The translations under genes and the position numbers were made by a program. A stretch of 64,000 bases of DNA from the NCBI GenBank assembly GCA_032716605.1, contig CM064495.1, positions 41,225,446 to 41,289,445 of the forward strand, read 5' to 3'. Every line of letters starts with the position of its first letter. Within the stretch, counting starts at the first letter, position 1. Shown here one piece after another: positions 10,761-21,647 of the stretch. Under the pieces are notes generated by a model, which worked only from the letters and a program-made list of their open reading frames with translations, ran no database searches and had not been told where the DNA came from. Origin of the DNA: Paralithodes platypus. Its lineage: Eukaryota; Arthropoda; Malacostraca; Decapoda; Lithodidae.

Positions 10761-11036
10761 GTGAGTTTATGGTGGGGTTTATATTGGCCATTGAAATAGA
10801 TTTTAATTTGTACAGCTCCTGTACAAATTCTCTTTGTAAGCCTTTCATCTTCCATTTGCTGAACATGGACATGTTGAGCGAATGGCAGATGAAAGGCTTA
10901 GAAAGTGAATGTGAGTCAGATACAAGGGGAGGTAAAGGGTTAGGTAGACCTCCATTGAGATTGATAAAATGTGTAGTACATACATACATACATACATAAC
11001 ATTTTAAGACTGAGTGTTCCACACATAAGTGCAGTT

Positions 11037-11678
11037 TCAGTCTCTTGTCCTAATGGCGGCGTTCCAGGCAACCCTGTTAAGGGCTGCTTCACTTGTCAAG
11101 TTCTTGGATTTGAGATCGGCGCGTATAGTCCGATCCCAGGTCTTCCTCGGTCCACCCCTTGGTGCAGCTCCCTCCACAATCACAGACCTGCATTTTGTCA
11201 CCCAATTTTGTTCATCCATTCTCTCCACATGTCCATACCATCCCAGTCTACTTGTACGCATCACCTCGCTAATACTCTTTATACCTAAACGTCTCCTCAG
11301 CTCAACATTTGTTATTCTATCCTGTAGCCTGGCCCCACACATCCATCTCACCATTCTCATCTCATTACGCTCCATTCTGTTGACATCCTCTACTTTAACG
11401 GCCCATGTTTCTGAGGCATACGTCATTGCACTTCTAACACATGAGGCAGACACCTTTCCCTTCAGGGGGAGAGGCATTCTTTTCATGGTCAGGATTGGCA
11501 TCAATTCTCTGAACTTCCCCCAGCCACACCTAATTCTAGCAACAGTGGCAGCCTCGGCCCCACCACCGGCAGAGATGGTATCTCCTAGGTAACAAAACTT
11601 GTTCACCAGCTCCAAAGACTCATTTCCAAAATTCACAGCCACAGGATCATCACTTAACACAAGCTCGCCTTTGCACAC
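11037..11678 (-). pseudogene. LINE RT C-terminal domain
   Basis: 213 codons continuing the frame interrupted near 11700: VVCKGELVLSDDP, the thumb motif FCYLGDTISAGGG, AMTYASETWAVK, RMERNEMRMVRWMCG, then LGWYGHVERMDEQNW and GGPRKTWDRTI, ending WNAAIRTRD. This order is typical of RTE-like and related LINE C-termini. It begins a few codons into the ORF and is separated from the RT palm by a frameshift, so it is dead. Confidence 0.75.
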
Positions 11679-11745
11679 TACGCACTCAAATTTCTCTATT
11701 TCTGACTTATCCTTCGGCAGGGGCCCCTTTATTCTACTACAGCGC

Positions 11746-12135
11746 TTACTCCCATGGTTGTACCCAACATCGACAGATGCTACATTGAATTAAGTTAACG
11801 CCCACTCCCTTTCCACACACTGCACATGGGTATGCACCGCTCTTTTCCACATTGCCTCGTCTCAATCTACAATGCATAACCTTGGTTTTGTTAATATTGA
11901 CTCTTAAACCCTTGCTCGCCATGCCCTCTCTCCACTTTCTGAATTTGGCCTCAGCATCCTGCATACTGTCAGCTATTAGGACTAAATCGTCTGCATAAAA
12001 CAGTTCCAACGGGAGTCCGCCTCTAAAAACTCTAGACAGCGCCTCCAAGACCATAATAAAGAGGAGGGGGCTTAACACTGAACCCTGATGGACTCCAACA
12101 CGGACTGCGAATTCATCACTCAGTACACCTTTCAC
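11746..12135 (-). pseudogene. LINE RT palm fragment with zinc finger
   Basis: Starts inside the RT: VGVHQGSVLSPLLF and the catalytic LFYADDLVL are intact, followed by VNINKTKVMHC. After this a CAVCGKGV...CSICRCWV pattern forms a zinc-knuckle-like insert; the His expected after WV is Gln. The frame breaks near 11746. RT motifs 1-3 and the endonuclease are missing through 5' truncation. Confidence 0.7.
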
Positions 12136-12438
12136 CCTCGCCGAACTTCGCGAGTACAGTACTTCGCGAGTACAACTTAGTACAGTACAAGTGTTGGAAA
12201 ATAGTGGAATGACTATAGATCAGGCAAGAGAAGTGGTTATAATTAGGAATGAATGGAGAATGCTGGTGAATTGATAGGTGAAAATGCGGTAGTTTGGGAG
12301 AGGGGGGTCGGGTTCCAGTTGGACTAGATAATAGTCCGTCAGGCGCCTGGCCCGGGGAGCCGGTATATATGAAGGGTAATGCCTGAATGCGTGGTGTGCG
12401 AGCACTGTGGTGTGTTCCGCTGCCTACCGAGACTGGAA

Positions 12439-12615
12439 TTTAAAATTTAAAACTTGCAAACAAAGCAAACCAAAACTGGGACAAAGACAATATAAAGTCA
12501 AATTAACTTATCAAAATCGCTATGTGGAAACAACGCTTACTAAAATAAAATTTATGAAATAAAAGAACACAATCCACCATATAGGGTGTACATTACTACA
12601 TGAGCAAGTTAATCT
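12439..12615 (-). mobile_element. Penelope-like element 3'-end fragment, antisense
   Basis: About 177 bp reverse-complementary to the final part of the Penelope-like 3'UTR (AAAACTTGCAAAC through GAGCAAGTTAATCTG). It lies inside the LINE tail, and the copies at 31451 and 37635 share the same junctions, so it predates the duplication of these blocks. Confidence 0.7.
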
Positions 12616-13088
12616 GGTCTCAGGGAGGTCGGGGGCCGGGGGGGTGCTGGATTGCCCTTAGTGAATTCTTGTCTTTAGGTCTTCTCTTGGGGGACTTAGA
12701 TGTGTGTGAATTTGTAATTTGTGTTGTGTTGTCCCTGTTTGGCCACCCCCAACTATGGAGTATGTGCCTGAGTATATACATACTGTTCATACATCAATAT
12801 TTATATTTTTAAATATGGCTTCAGATACACTGGTTATGATCATGTTAGGTTAGGGCTTCAGATACACTGGTTATGATCATGTTAGGTTAATACAGTAGTC
12901 ATAATAAATAGAAAATATTAAGAAGTACCATACCATTCTGTGTCTATAATTTATGATGATTATGTTTAGCAAAAGCAATCTAATAGTTGCACCTGTTGAA
13001 AGGAACATGCATGGCTCTGATATTAAGGATGTAGCTACAACTGTACTGAGGTTGGTAATATTTTAACTGTAATATTTCTTGTTTGTAG

Positions 13089-13136
13089 GGGTCCCTGAAA
13101 GAAGACTGCAGCATTCCTGGACAACTTCAACAACAG
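13089..13136 (+). CDS. Microexon A, copy 5
   Basis: Starts GGG instead of GTG; with the carried G this is GGG for GGT, silent Gly. The GGACAAC variant is silent too. Donor GTGAGT followed by the TATAGCGAG stem. Confidence 0.45.
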
Positions 13137-13229
13137 GTGAGTTTTTGTATAGCGAGGCCGGTCCTTAGTGATCTTGGCCCCATTCAATGTTCTTTCCTCA
13201 CTATAACATTATGCGTACCATAATGCAGT

Positions 13230-13737
13230 TCCAGGTCCCGGGTTCAAATCCCGATGTATCAATGGGAAGATATTATTGGGATGGAATTTGTGCTGAACCT
13301 GGTATCAGTGCATTACCACAAGCCCACCGAAACGTCAATAAAATACCCTCATTGTTCCCTGATTAAATAGCACTGTATGAATATTCCCATATTCAAAATA
13401 TGCTATAGGGGTGCAATGCCTTGTGAGTTATCTGCTCAACAGGTGGCGTTGTGTGTGTAAGTGTGAGAGTCAGAGTGTAGGGGGTGAGACAGTGAAGCAC
13501 GGGAACGAGGTGGTTTCAGAGATGGGGTCGTTTCGGGCCATGAGTGAGCACCGTGCCTCATGTGAAGGCAAGATGGCAGGTGCTCGTTGTACTCTACGTG
13601 CTTCACATGTCTCACTCCCTAGACTGGAACAAGACCTCACAGGCTTCACTGTTCATTTTAAAGCGGTGAATGTTAAGGCTCTCAGCCTATGCCCGAGAGG
13701 AAGTAAGTTGGAAAAAAAAAATAAAAAAAATAAATAA
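13230..13737 (+). mobile_element. SINE-like retroposon, copy 1
   Basis: Inserted in the GCAGTTGGGTCTGAG context. Near its 5' end GGTTCAAATCC (13241-13251) matches the pol III B box of tRNA-derived SINEs; no A box is visible, so it may be 5'-truncated. It ends in an A-rich tail (13713-13737). A reading frame across 13411-13737 runs into the A tail and shows no domain, so it is probably not a gene. No clear target duplication. Confidence 0.55.
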
Positions 13738-14019
13738 ATTGGGTCTGAGTATATGATTAGATTGATATCCAAAATGGATGTATATAAAGTTGTCAAATAT
13801 ATTCCATAACAGTTTATGAATTGGTCAAATATAAATTTTTACTGTATGATAACATTTCAAATCTAAAATTCCTCCAGTATTCTGTATATAATAATGATGA
13901 TAATGTTTCCAAGACAATAACATGATTGCTTTACCAAAAGTGGTTCTGACATGAATAAGATAACTACCTGTACTTCATTTTTTGTCCAAATGTTCTAACC
14001 ATGATATTTGTTATTATAG

Positions 14020-14067
14020 ATATTGCTTGCTGGTTACAAGGTCCCACAGAGAAGAGTTTAAATAGAG
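14020..14067 (+). CDS. Microexon B, copy 3
   Basis: Identical to the majority B form, with TTATTATAG acceptor and GTGAGT donor. Confidence 0.45.
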
Positions 14068-14736
14068 GTGAGTTACATAATTATGAATTTTAATTTTGAT
14101 ATGGTTTTGATATTTGATTAATAGGAATGTGACCCAGGCCTCTTGTAACTCAAGGAAGACTGGAGCCGAGGGGTTGACAATTTCTACACATGGGTGACTT
14201 CCAAATTGAAAAATAACATCACATTTGGTGGGCGGGCGTGTGGTTTCGGGTTCTCTGCATTTCTGCCCGATCAGACCGGAACCTCTCCGGGTGGTCGACG
14301 GCCGGGGTAGGCTAGTGCTGGAGGGACCTTGGTGACCCTGGTCTCTGGGTCTTCTGGGTGACCTAGATGTGTGTGAATTTGTATTTTTTTTTTGTGATGC
14401 GTTGTCCCTGTTCGGGCTCTTATCTCGAGTCGGCTACCCCCAGCTATGGGGGCATTTGCCTGAGTATATACATACTGTACATACATTAATTTATATATTT
14501 TTTAAATATGGTTTTAAATACACTGGTTATGATGATGTTAGGTTAATAGTCATAATAAATAGAAAATATTAGGAAGTACCATACCATTCTGTGTATAATT
14601 TATGATGATTATGTTTAGCAAAAGCAATCTAATAGTTGCACCTGTTGAAAGGAACATGCATGGCTCTGATATTAAGGATGTAGCTACAACTGTACTGAGG
14701 TTGGTAATTTGTTAACCTTAATATTTCTTGTTGTAG

Positions 14737-14784
14737 GTGTCCCTGAAAGAAGACTGCAGCATTCCTGGACGACTTCAACAACAG
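14737..14784 (+). CDS. Microexon A, copy 6
   Basis: Consensus exon with a GTAAGT donor, an even closer fit to the 5' splice consensus than GTGAGT. C3 follows 669 bp downstream. Confidence 0.45.
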
Positions 14785-15452
14785 GTAAGTTTATGGTGGG
14801 GTGTATATTAGCCATTGAAATAGATTTTAATTTGTACAGTTCTTGTGCATATTTTGTTTGTAAGCCTTTCATCTACAAAATATATTGAATATTGATCCTT
14901 TTAATCAATAATATGTTCTAGTTCATGATGCTGTATATTCAAATTCAAAGTTCTCGGCAGAGATACACTCAGGCCGCTACGTCTCGTATGCAGACAATAA
15001 CGACACCCCCAACATTATATTGTTTCGCGTAATTTTCCTCAATAGTATATTTGTAGTCGCTAGCCACCACATCCTTATACATTTCCATGCTTTACCTCAC
15101 CCTTTCTTCGAATTATATTTAGTCCAAATCCTGTCATGAGTCGGCCACCCCCAGCTATGTGGGTATGTGCCTGAGTATATACATATATACATATACAAAT
15201 CCATTTAGATGTTAATAATAAAATAATAAATAATATGGCATACCAGTGCCAAATAAGTTAAAAAGGTTGATTGATTGGAATGATACGTATTCAACACATG
15301 CTATAAAATGATGATCTACTTAGGTCTTCTTACCCCATCTGAGGTTTAATGAGGATAATCTACAGCTGTTCTATTATTATCTGAAGTATTTCATTTCTGT
15401 CATTGTTATTGTGTATACTGTACTGTTATCTTACCCATGAATTTCTTTCCAG

Positions 15453-15495
15453 GTGTTCTGCCGAGTATTCTTGTTCAGGTTCTGGATAATGACTG
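15453..15495 (+). CDS. Microexon C, copy 3
   Basis: Same sequence as C1, ending TG before GTAAGT. The AATAAA downstream is retained. Confidence 0.45.
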
Positions 15496-15748
15496 GTAAG
15501 TTATTCCTCTGTTGCTAACAATCCTGTTAATTACAAAGTTATGTAATCTTGTGTTCTTTGTCACAAGAACTGTCCCTTCAATAATAAAATCAAAGTATAT
15601 AATATGAATATGATGAATTAAAAGCATAGTTCAACTGAATGTTTTCTGTTGTAAGCCAATACAGTACTGAAGTTATATTGATTAATTTAGTGTAGTATTG
15701 AATTTCTTTTTATAGCACTTTGTAACCATGGTTTGTTTTGTATTTCAG

Positions 15749-15837
15749 GTGATGTACCTGGCATGTTTACCCCACACCTATCTATCTATTGCCTGACACC
15801 GTGATCCCTGAAGGGGTGGCCTACAAATCTCTATATT
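15749..15837 (+). other. Exon D, copy 3 (untranslated, RTE-derived)
   Basis: Short D form starting GTGATGTACC, so C plus D gives TGG TGA. Nearly identical to D1, and closest of the copies to the RTE terminus (GACACCGTGATCCCTGAAG). Confidence 0.45.
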
Positions 15838-15988
15838 GTAAGTATATAATCTTATTAACCCTTTCTGGGTCTGGGGTTGCCGTTTAATATTCAGAAATAG
15901 AATTCTTTTAATCTCATAATAACTTCTCCAAAATTAGTTTTCAGCTCACAACTCGCTCAAAGACAACTGCAGAGATCGATTTAATTAA

Positions 15989-16462
15989 CCCTCCTTGCCC
16001 GGGCAGCATTTATTGATGTTGTTGGTCCTATCCGGGCGATCTGGCCAAAAAACTATGTAACCATAGGCCCATTTTTTTTATTTTAATGCTAGAGCATTCA
16101 TACAAATCTCAAGAATGTGGCCCTTACATGTATCTGTAGAATGGTGTTGAGTAGAGCTCTCTAGATCAACTGGTTCAGGTGTGATGACGATTTCTGTGGA
16201 GAGAGTTTTGCCGCAGATTTAGCCATATCGAACACTTTGGAACACTAATTTTCGCTCTAACTGGCAATGACGGACAAGATCGGACTATTTCTTCTTGTTA
16301 AGTTTTGGCGGCGCTCCGATCGTCTTTGTTTACAAACTTTTCGCCGCGCGTCTTTCAAAGCAAGCTTAAGGATGCTTTCAAGCATACAAATTTTAAAAGG
16401 ACGCCCGGGTTCCGGGCCTTCGCAAGGTGCCTCCTTTTAAAATGCTTGCTGGGCAGGAAGGG
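15989..16462. mobile_element. TTAA-flanked MITE, family 2, copy 2 (complete)
   Basis: 474 bp between TTAA at 15985-15988 and 16463-16466; the site without it reads ATTTAATTAAACTAAAGG (10250 and 30457 regions). Ends CCCTCCTTGCCCGGGCAGC and GCTGGGCAGGAAGGG are imperfect inverted repeats. Noncoding; a strong internal hairpin at about 16393-16443. Confidence 0.75.
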
Positions 16463-16904
16463 TTAAACTAAAGGTTTCTAAACACCCCAGATGGTCACAT
16501 AGGTTTTAAAGTATCCCCAAAAGGATGTTATCACATCCTGGTGAGTGAAATGGTAAATATTTTATTCCTGCTAAGACGTTTATATGAATAGGTGATAAAC
16601 TGTTACAACTTGAACATGTTAGTCACCATGAAACTGGTTAAAATCATATTAGGCTATCACCAGACAATAACCGTTTTTATTTTATTTATTTTTATTTTTT
16701 ATTTTATTTTTATTTGGCTTCAGACACACTGGTTATGATCATGTTAGATGAAAAAGTCATAATAAATAGAATATTTTAGAATGTATCATACCATTCTGTG
16801 TCTATAAATTATGATTATGTTTAGCAATTATGATTATGTTTAGCAAAAGCAATCTAATAGTTGCACCTGTTGAAAGGAACATGCATGGCTCTGATATTTT
16901 GTTT

Positions 16905-17671
16905 ACTCATAAAAGATATTGTAATACCATCATGAAAAGAACTGGCATTAACTATTATTGGAGTGTTGACAATTCGTTAGAAGTTATTGATAAAATAAAT
17001 ACCATGCCGAAAGTTACCTCGGTACATAGCTTCGACTTTTCAACTTTGTATACCAATTTGCCTTTAGATTTAGTATATTCAGAGCTTTGCTTTATTATAG
17101 ATTTGCACTTTGACAGGTTCGTTAGGAATGGTAATTATTTCATAAATGTTTATACATATTTTAATAATGCATCACTTAGCTCTACTCCCACTAGTTTTGT
17201 ATATTTTGATAGAACTAAACTTAAAGATGCCCTTAAATTCCTCCTTTTCAATACTTATGTTAGATTCGGGCCGTACATTTTCAAACAAATATTAGGAATT
17301 CCTATGGGTGGAAATGCTAGCCCTTTAATTGCAGACTTATTCTTGCTTGCTTTAGAATTTAAATATATAAAAGATTTAGTTGACAGTAGCAAGAAAAATA
17401 AAATTCCAGAAAAATTAGCACTTGCTAAACTGTTAAGTAATAATAGTAGATATATTGATGATATTCTTGTTTGCAATTTGTTAAATTTTAATCAAGTTGC
17501 TAAACTTATTTACCCTAATTCTATTCCCCTCACACAATGTAACGTAAATTATAAAGTTGAAAATTTTCTTGATATAAATATAGAGATTGTTAATGAACAG
17601 TGCATACTTAAAGTATATCACAAAGTTGACGATTTTAATTTTAACGTAATAAACTTTCCTTTCCCTAGTAG
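16905..17671 (+). pseudogene. Penelope-like RT, upstream part before LINE insertion
   Basis: Keeps HKRYCNTIMKRTG, FDFSTLYTNLP, GIPMGGNASPLIADL and the catalytic RYIDDIL, all intact, then is cut at FPSS by the LINE. The N-terminal third and the GIY-YIG domain are missing. The frame happens to be open into upstream array sequence (from 16830), which is not part of the protein. Confidence 0.8.
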
Positions 17672-17687
17672 TTGTTGTTGTTGTTCC

Positions 17688-18473
17688 CTAAGCTGCCTGG
17701 CCGAACAGCCCCGAGTCCCTGAGAAAGGCCACGGCCACGATCGGGCTTTCCCACAGAGCTCTCATTGAGTGTAGATTGTGTTGTTGGCGTAAGTGGTTGT
17801 GTGAAATGCAGTCTTCTATGATGTGTTTAATGGTATGGGGTGCTGTGTTACATCCCGGGCAGGCGTCGACAACGGAGTCATCCAGTCTCTTCTGATAGCT
17901 CAGGAGAGCTGGATGGTGTCCGCATCTCAGCCTGGCCAGGTGGACTCTGTCCTCGCGAGGAAGGGAGGATTCGGAAGGATGGATTTCGGGAGGTCGTGCA
18001 TGCAGCTGCGTGTTGTCTGTGAGTGAGTGGATGAATCGGTGAGAGATGAGTATGGATGTGCTTCTGGAAGTTGGTTCGGGGTGGGCAGGGAGGGAGAGAG
18101 GACAATAATTGTGTGTGATACCGTGTGCTGGGTGTTGTTTTGATATTTCTTGGTGTCTGTGGGTATGTATGTTTTTTAGTGGGTGGTCTTGGTTCGTGGA
18201 GGCTGCTGCCAAGAATTGAGTGCCTCTCATGTCCAGATGGTCTTTGACTTTGAGGATTTTGGTTTCTTGATGTAGGTGATCTGTGGGTGCAGTAGCTGTG
18301 CAGCCTGTAATGATCTTCAGGGCTTTGTTTTGAATAGTCTGTAAGGTCTTATGATGTGTTTCAGCTAGGTTAGAAGCCCAGGCTGGGCTTGCGTATTCCA
18401 TCACTGATCTTATGTATTGTTTTATATACTGTGGTGGTAGTTTCTTTGTTGTGTCCAAATTTTGTGTGAGCAA
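17688..18473 (-). pseudogene. Jockey/I-type LINE C-terminal domain
   Basis: 261 codons after the RT palm: YIRSVMEYASPAWASNL and IQNKALKIITGC are the usual post-RT motifs, then LARLRCGHHPALLSY, CPGCNTAP, IKHIIEDC form the CCHC-type region at the end of I/Jockey proteins. It ends SGLFGQAA just before the (AAC)n tail. The start is internal and the frame is broken from the RT near 18480. Confidence 0.75.
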
Positions 18474-18677
18474 GTGACCTGAGGGCGTTAAGTCTGGGTG
18501 TCAGTTTCTTTTTAATGTTTGTGGTGTGCTGTTTGAATGTCATATGAGTATCATATGTTACTCCTAGGATTTTGGGTGTGTGTGTATGTGTTAGGGGTGT
18601 GTTGTTTATGGTGAGTTGAGGGATGTATTCGTATTCTGTCCAACTTGTGAGCAGGGTTGCGGTAGATTTGGCTGGGG

Positions 18678-19549
18678 CTAGATTAAGTCTGTTTGTAGTG
18701 CACCAGCCATGTAGTGTGTTGAGATAGGGTTGAAGGAGATCTGTTGCTCTTTTTGGGTCATGGTGTGTGCATATGAGTGTTTTATGTCATCTGCATAGGA
18801 GGCTAAGTTTATTTGGGGCGTATTGGGTGTAGTTATATCGTGCATGTACAGATTGAAGAGTGCGGGCGATAGGACGGATCCTTGTGGGACTCCGTTTGGA
18901 AAGTTTCTGATTTTAGATGACTGACCGGCAAAAGATACGTGTGCACATCTGCCTGCTAGGAAGTTGGCCAGCAACCGTTTGTGTTGTGCATGTTGTGTTG
19001 TAGATTTTGTTGTTAGTTTGTGGCGGGGGATGGCATCGAAGGCTTTACTAATGTCGAGTGTGGCTAATAGTGATCTGTGTGGTGGTCTAGCTGAATTGAT
19101 GCCGTCGAAAGCTCTTTGTGTAAGGTCTGTGAGAAGAGTGTTTGTGGAGTGCAGTGGCCTAAAGCCATGTTGTGTTGGAGCTAGGGGTAGGTCAGGTGTA
19201 ATTTGTTGTAATACTAGGCGTCCCATGACTTTGGAGGGGGAGCAAAGGAGTGTGATGGGGCGGTGCGAGGAGGGTAGCGTGGGGTCTTTGTTGGGTTTGG
19301 GGGAAATGTGATGATGATACCATGCTTCCAAATGTCTGGTATTGTGTTGTGTGAATAGCTGTAGTTTGATATGTTAGTGAGTGCTTGTATGCCTTGTGGT
19401 CCCAGGTGTCTGAGGTGTATGTTGCTTATGTTGTCTAGGCCACAGGCGGGTGAGTGCTTGAGATTGTTGATGATATGCTTTGTCTGGTGATTGGTGAAGG
19501 GTGTATAGTCAGGGTCTGTGGGGGAATTGTCTCTTACGTCGGATGACAC
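18678..19549 (-). pseudogene. Jockey/I-type LINE reverse transcriptase (frameshifted)
   Basis: Two frames together give PACGLDNISNIHLRHLGPQG (19430 region), HRPITLLCSPSKVMGRLV, TQHGFRPLHSTNTLL, LLATLDISKAFDAIPRHKL, GVPQGSVLSPALFNLYMHD and ASYADDI. A frameshift near 19300 separates the first motif and another follows the YADD box near 18790, where the sequence turns into HSYAHTMTQK. Catalytic aspartates remain, but the protein cannot be made whole. Confidence 0.75.
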
Positions 19550-19792
19550 GTCGGTCGTCTTTGTGAGGTTTTAGGTGGGCTGACATGTGAAAGTGATTGA
19601 TGAGAGTGTTGCTTGTTGTTTACATGAAGGAGTAGAGTCTGTTGTTGTGATTGCAGCATGTGATTGTGTTGTGTTGCTGTTGGAAAGTGTGATGCTGTTT
19701 AGTGTTTTGTAGAGTTTTTTGGGGTTTGTTTTGTGATCAAGTGTTTGTAGGAAGTTATTCCAATTTTAGTTTTTTTGCTCTTGTATTTGTTG

Positions 19793-19996
19793 TTAGTTAG
19801 TTTGGGTGTTGAGTGCTTGAATTTGTTGTGTGATGTCTTGTGTGTGGGGTGCTGCGGAGTGTTTCAGTATGTCGCGTTGTCTGATGAGGTTTTGAATTTC
19901 TGGTGTGAAGTTGGGGTTGAGTCTTTTTTCTGTTACCTCTTGGAATGTGTTTCTTGTCAGCGTTTTGGATAGTTTTATTGAGTATGTGTACAGCAT
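19793..19996 (-). pseudogene. Jockey/I-type LINE, endonuclease-RT linker
   Basis: A short open piece (YSIKLSKTLTRNTFQE, PEIQNLIRQRDIL) lying between the endonuclease and RT; such basic helical linkers are common in this superfamily. Flanking sequence to 19550 and 20086 continues the linker in other frames. Confidence 0.45.
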
Positions 19997-20086
19997 TGTT
20001 GATGTTAGTGATGGGTGTACTGTTTAGAGTTGTGAAGTGTTGTTCTGTCTCATTTTGTGAATGCTTCCCAGTTAGCTCTTTTATAA

Positions 20087-20815
20087 TTGGTGTATGTGTG
20101 TTTGTGGCTAGCTGGGGTGAGTCTGGTTTTTGTGGTGATAATGATCGGGAGGTGGTCAGAGCCTAAGGTTCTGACCACCCTCCAGGATGTTGTGGGGGCG
20201 AGTTCTGGGGAGCAAAAGGTGATGTCTGGAGATGATGGGTTATAGAGGGCTTGGTGAGGAATATGGGTATGTTGATGGATGTCGTTAAGGATGATGAGGT
20301 TATCGGTTTGGTTTTGTAGTACCAGCCCTCTGTCTGTGTCGGGGTTGTCGACAAACCAGGCCGACGTCTTGGCGTTGAAGTCACCACCCAGGATGATGTG
20401 TGGGGTGTTTTTGTGATGTGTTGTAAGTGTGGTTTGTATTCATTTGGTACTGTAGGGGATGTTTGGGGAGGGATGGATGTGTTTATGATGGTTATGTTGG
20501 AGTTGTTGCCAGTGCGTATTTTAATTGACTGTATTTCTGTTGTGTTATCATTTGGGGGGAGGAGTGATTTGGTTTGTACACTGGTTACTATGTATGATAT
20601 TTCTTTGTGTACCAGGGTGATGAGTCCACCGCCCCGCCGACAGCCCGGTCTTGTCTGATGGTGGTGAAATTATGAAATGTGGGTGTTTTTTGTGTTGTGC
20701 GGAGTTTTGTTTCTTGTAAGATGGCAATGTGTATGTTGTGTTGTTTGATGAAGTGTGAGAGTTCGTGTTTCTTTGTGTTGATGCCATCTATGTTCAGTTG
20801 AAGAATGTTAATGTT
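20087..20815 (-). pseudogene. Jockey/I-type LINE endonuclease domain
   Basis: Reading 5' to 3' on the minus strand: INILQLNIDGINTKKHEL and IAILQETKL (the catalytic Glu) at 20700-20815, then LGGDFNAKTSAWFVDN at about 20350-20398, PDITFCSPELAP and the catalytic GSDHLPI near 20130-20170. The order is that of an apurinic-type LINE endonuclease. The middle lies in different frames, so the domain is broken. Confidence 0.65.
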
Positions 20816-20849
20816 ATGTGCACGATGTATGTTGGGTGCTGCTGCACGA

Positions 20850-21110
20850 GGATGGGGGGGGTGGGGGGGGTGGGGGGGGGGGGTGGGGGAGGGGCTGGGG
20901 GTTGGGATGGGTGAGGTGGGGATTGGGGAGCAGGAGATGGGGGTTGGAATGGATTAGGATGGGGTGTGGTGTGTTGAGTGGAGGATGTGGATGGTATGGG
21001 AAGGTTAGGTGGGTTAGGGAGGAGAGGTGGACGGGTTTTAGGGGGGAAGTGGATGATATGGGAAGGTTAGGTGGGTTGGGGGAGAGGTGGACGGGTTTTA
21101 GGTGAGGGAT
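20850..21110 (+). repeat. G-rich low-complexity tract (Pro-rich linker on the minus strand)
   Basis: Runs of up to a dozen G (20854-20890) and repeated GGTTAGGTGGGTT stretches. On the LINE strand these encode a proline-rich linker between the PHD-like finger and endonuclease. Confidence 0.6.
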
Positions 21111-21627
21111 TTGACTGGGAGAGGGAGGGGCATGAGGAACAGGTCCAGGTGTTTGTGTAGTGTTTCTTGGAGGCAAGTGTTGTGCAGGTGAAGTGGGTCC
21201 AGTTCCCGCATGAATTGCAGAGAACTGAACCCTTAGTATGGCGACTCGAAGTGATGGGTTTTGAGCAAGTTGGACATATGTATGTGAACGTGGATCCTGG
21301 GTTGCTCTCAATGTCTCCGGCTAGAAGAAGTCTTCGAGAAATGACAGCCGGAGAGTCATTTCTCGGTGTAGGAAAAACTATGTGATGTGTGTGTGTGTGG
21401 TGTGAGAGGTGTGGAAATTCCCGGCGCGACCGAAGCCGCTCCAAGGACCCGTGCCCCCAGGGAGGGGGCAGGGGATGGTTGTGACGGTTTGGCTCCCGAA
21501 ACTGCTCCCCGCGGCCGGCATCCGGTTTTCCTCCACTGGTCGTTGAATTTGTCTTCGGCCGTGGAGGGTCGGCAGCCATCCGCGGTTGGCAGCCTCGGGA
21601 GGTGGCCCCACGGCGTAGACGCCGCCA
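21067..21627 (-). pseudogene. LINE N-terminal protein with 2A-like motif and PHD-like finger
   Basis: The first Met within the element is near 21627 (MWRRLRRGATS). A basic leader is followed at 21294-21335 by RRLLLAGDIESNPGS, which fits the 2A-like consensus DxExNPG except that Ser stands where Pro normally follows. Next comes CPTCSKPI...CNSCGNWTHFTC...WTCSSC, a Cys4-His-Cys3 PHD-like finger, as seen in some non-LTR elements. The frame continues into a Pro-rich linker. 2A-like peptides in LINEs are known to cause ribosome skipping or to act as targeting signals. Confidence 0.65.
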
Positions 21628-21647
21628 CATCAGGACCTCCCTAGTAG

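Larger units (their letters stand above)
10981..12177 (-). mobile_element. 5'-truncated LINE with zinc knuckle
   Basis: Interrupts the LINE tail: GTGTAGTACA on the left and TAGTACAGTACAAG on the right reconstruct the uninterrupted site seen at 31190, giving a 7-bp duplication TAGTACA. The element's 3' end is a (TGTA)n tail on the minus strand (10981-10998). It keeps only the RT C-terminal half. Confidence 0.75.
10832..12800 (+). pseudogene. RTE-like LINE C-terminus and 3'UTR, copy 1 (split), with fold-back
   Basis: Right arm from 10870 reads HVERMADERL, the end of an RTE-like RT, followed after a frameshift by ECESDTRGG and GRPPLR. A left arm at 10832-10867 is the inverted copy of the same stretch, giving 36-bp arms with two spacer bases. 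The tail resumes at 12178 after a LINE insertion, has a Penelope-like fragment at 12439-12615, and ends near 12800 in a GTATATACATACTG-type terminus. Nonfunctional relic. Confidence 0.6.
4919..13889 (+). repeat. Array block 2 (B2-A3-C2-D2-A4-A5)
   Basis: About 4.1 kb of array sequence carrying an RTE LINE (6605-9814), a truncated LINE (10981-12177), a Penelope-like 3' fragment in antisense (12439-12615), a LINE tail (10870 to 12800, split) and a 0.5-kb retroposon (13230-13737). A 37-bp tandem repeat containing TTCAGATACACTGG occurs at about 12815-12890. Stretches not named separately are intron sequence shared with other blocks. Confidence 0.7.
17672..21637 (-). mobile_element. Jockey/I-type LINE nested in Penelope-like element
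   Basis: 3,966 bp bounded by the 10-bp duplication TCCCTAGTAG. It runs on the minus strand from a GC-rich 5' end to an (AAC)n tail. Order: short N-terminus, 2A-like motif, PHD-like finger, proline-rich stretch, endonuclease, RT, C-terminal Cys/His motif. Several frameshifts make it inactive. The clade assignment rests on GGDFNAK, GSDHLPI and the C-terminal LRCGHHPALLSY...CPGC...H...C pattern. Confidence 0.8.

Noticed and set aside
10676..10999. Plus-strand ORFs of about 65-110 codons spanning exon A and both introns
   Set aside because: They are open by chance through the acceptor and donor of A. Good splice sites inside them and decay in other copies argue against an unspliced gene.
13241..13251. 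tRNA gene
   Set aside because: Only a B-box-like sequence is present; no A box, anticodon arm or acceptor stem.
13411..13737. 108-codon ORF in the SINE-like retroposon
   Set aside because: Ends in a Lys run from the A tail, has no recognisable domain, and copies occur only as part of block duplications. Not called a gene.
16830..17768. 312-codon ORF as one gene
   Set aside because: It is a chance fusion of array sequence, a truncated Penelope-like RT and the antisense end of a LINE.
20854..20890. G-rich tract as a regulatory G-quadruplex
   Set aside because: It is the complement of a proline-rich linker in a dead LINE. Folding is possible, but nothing supports a role.
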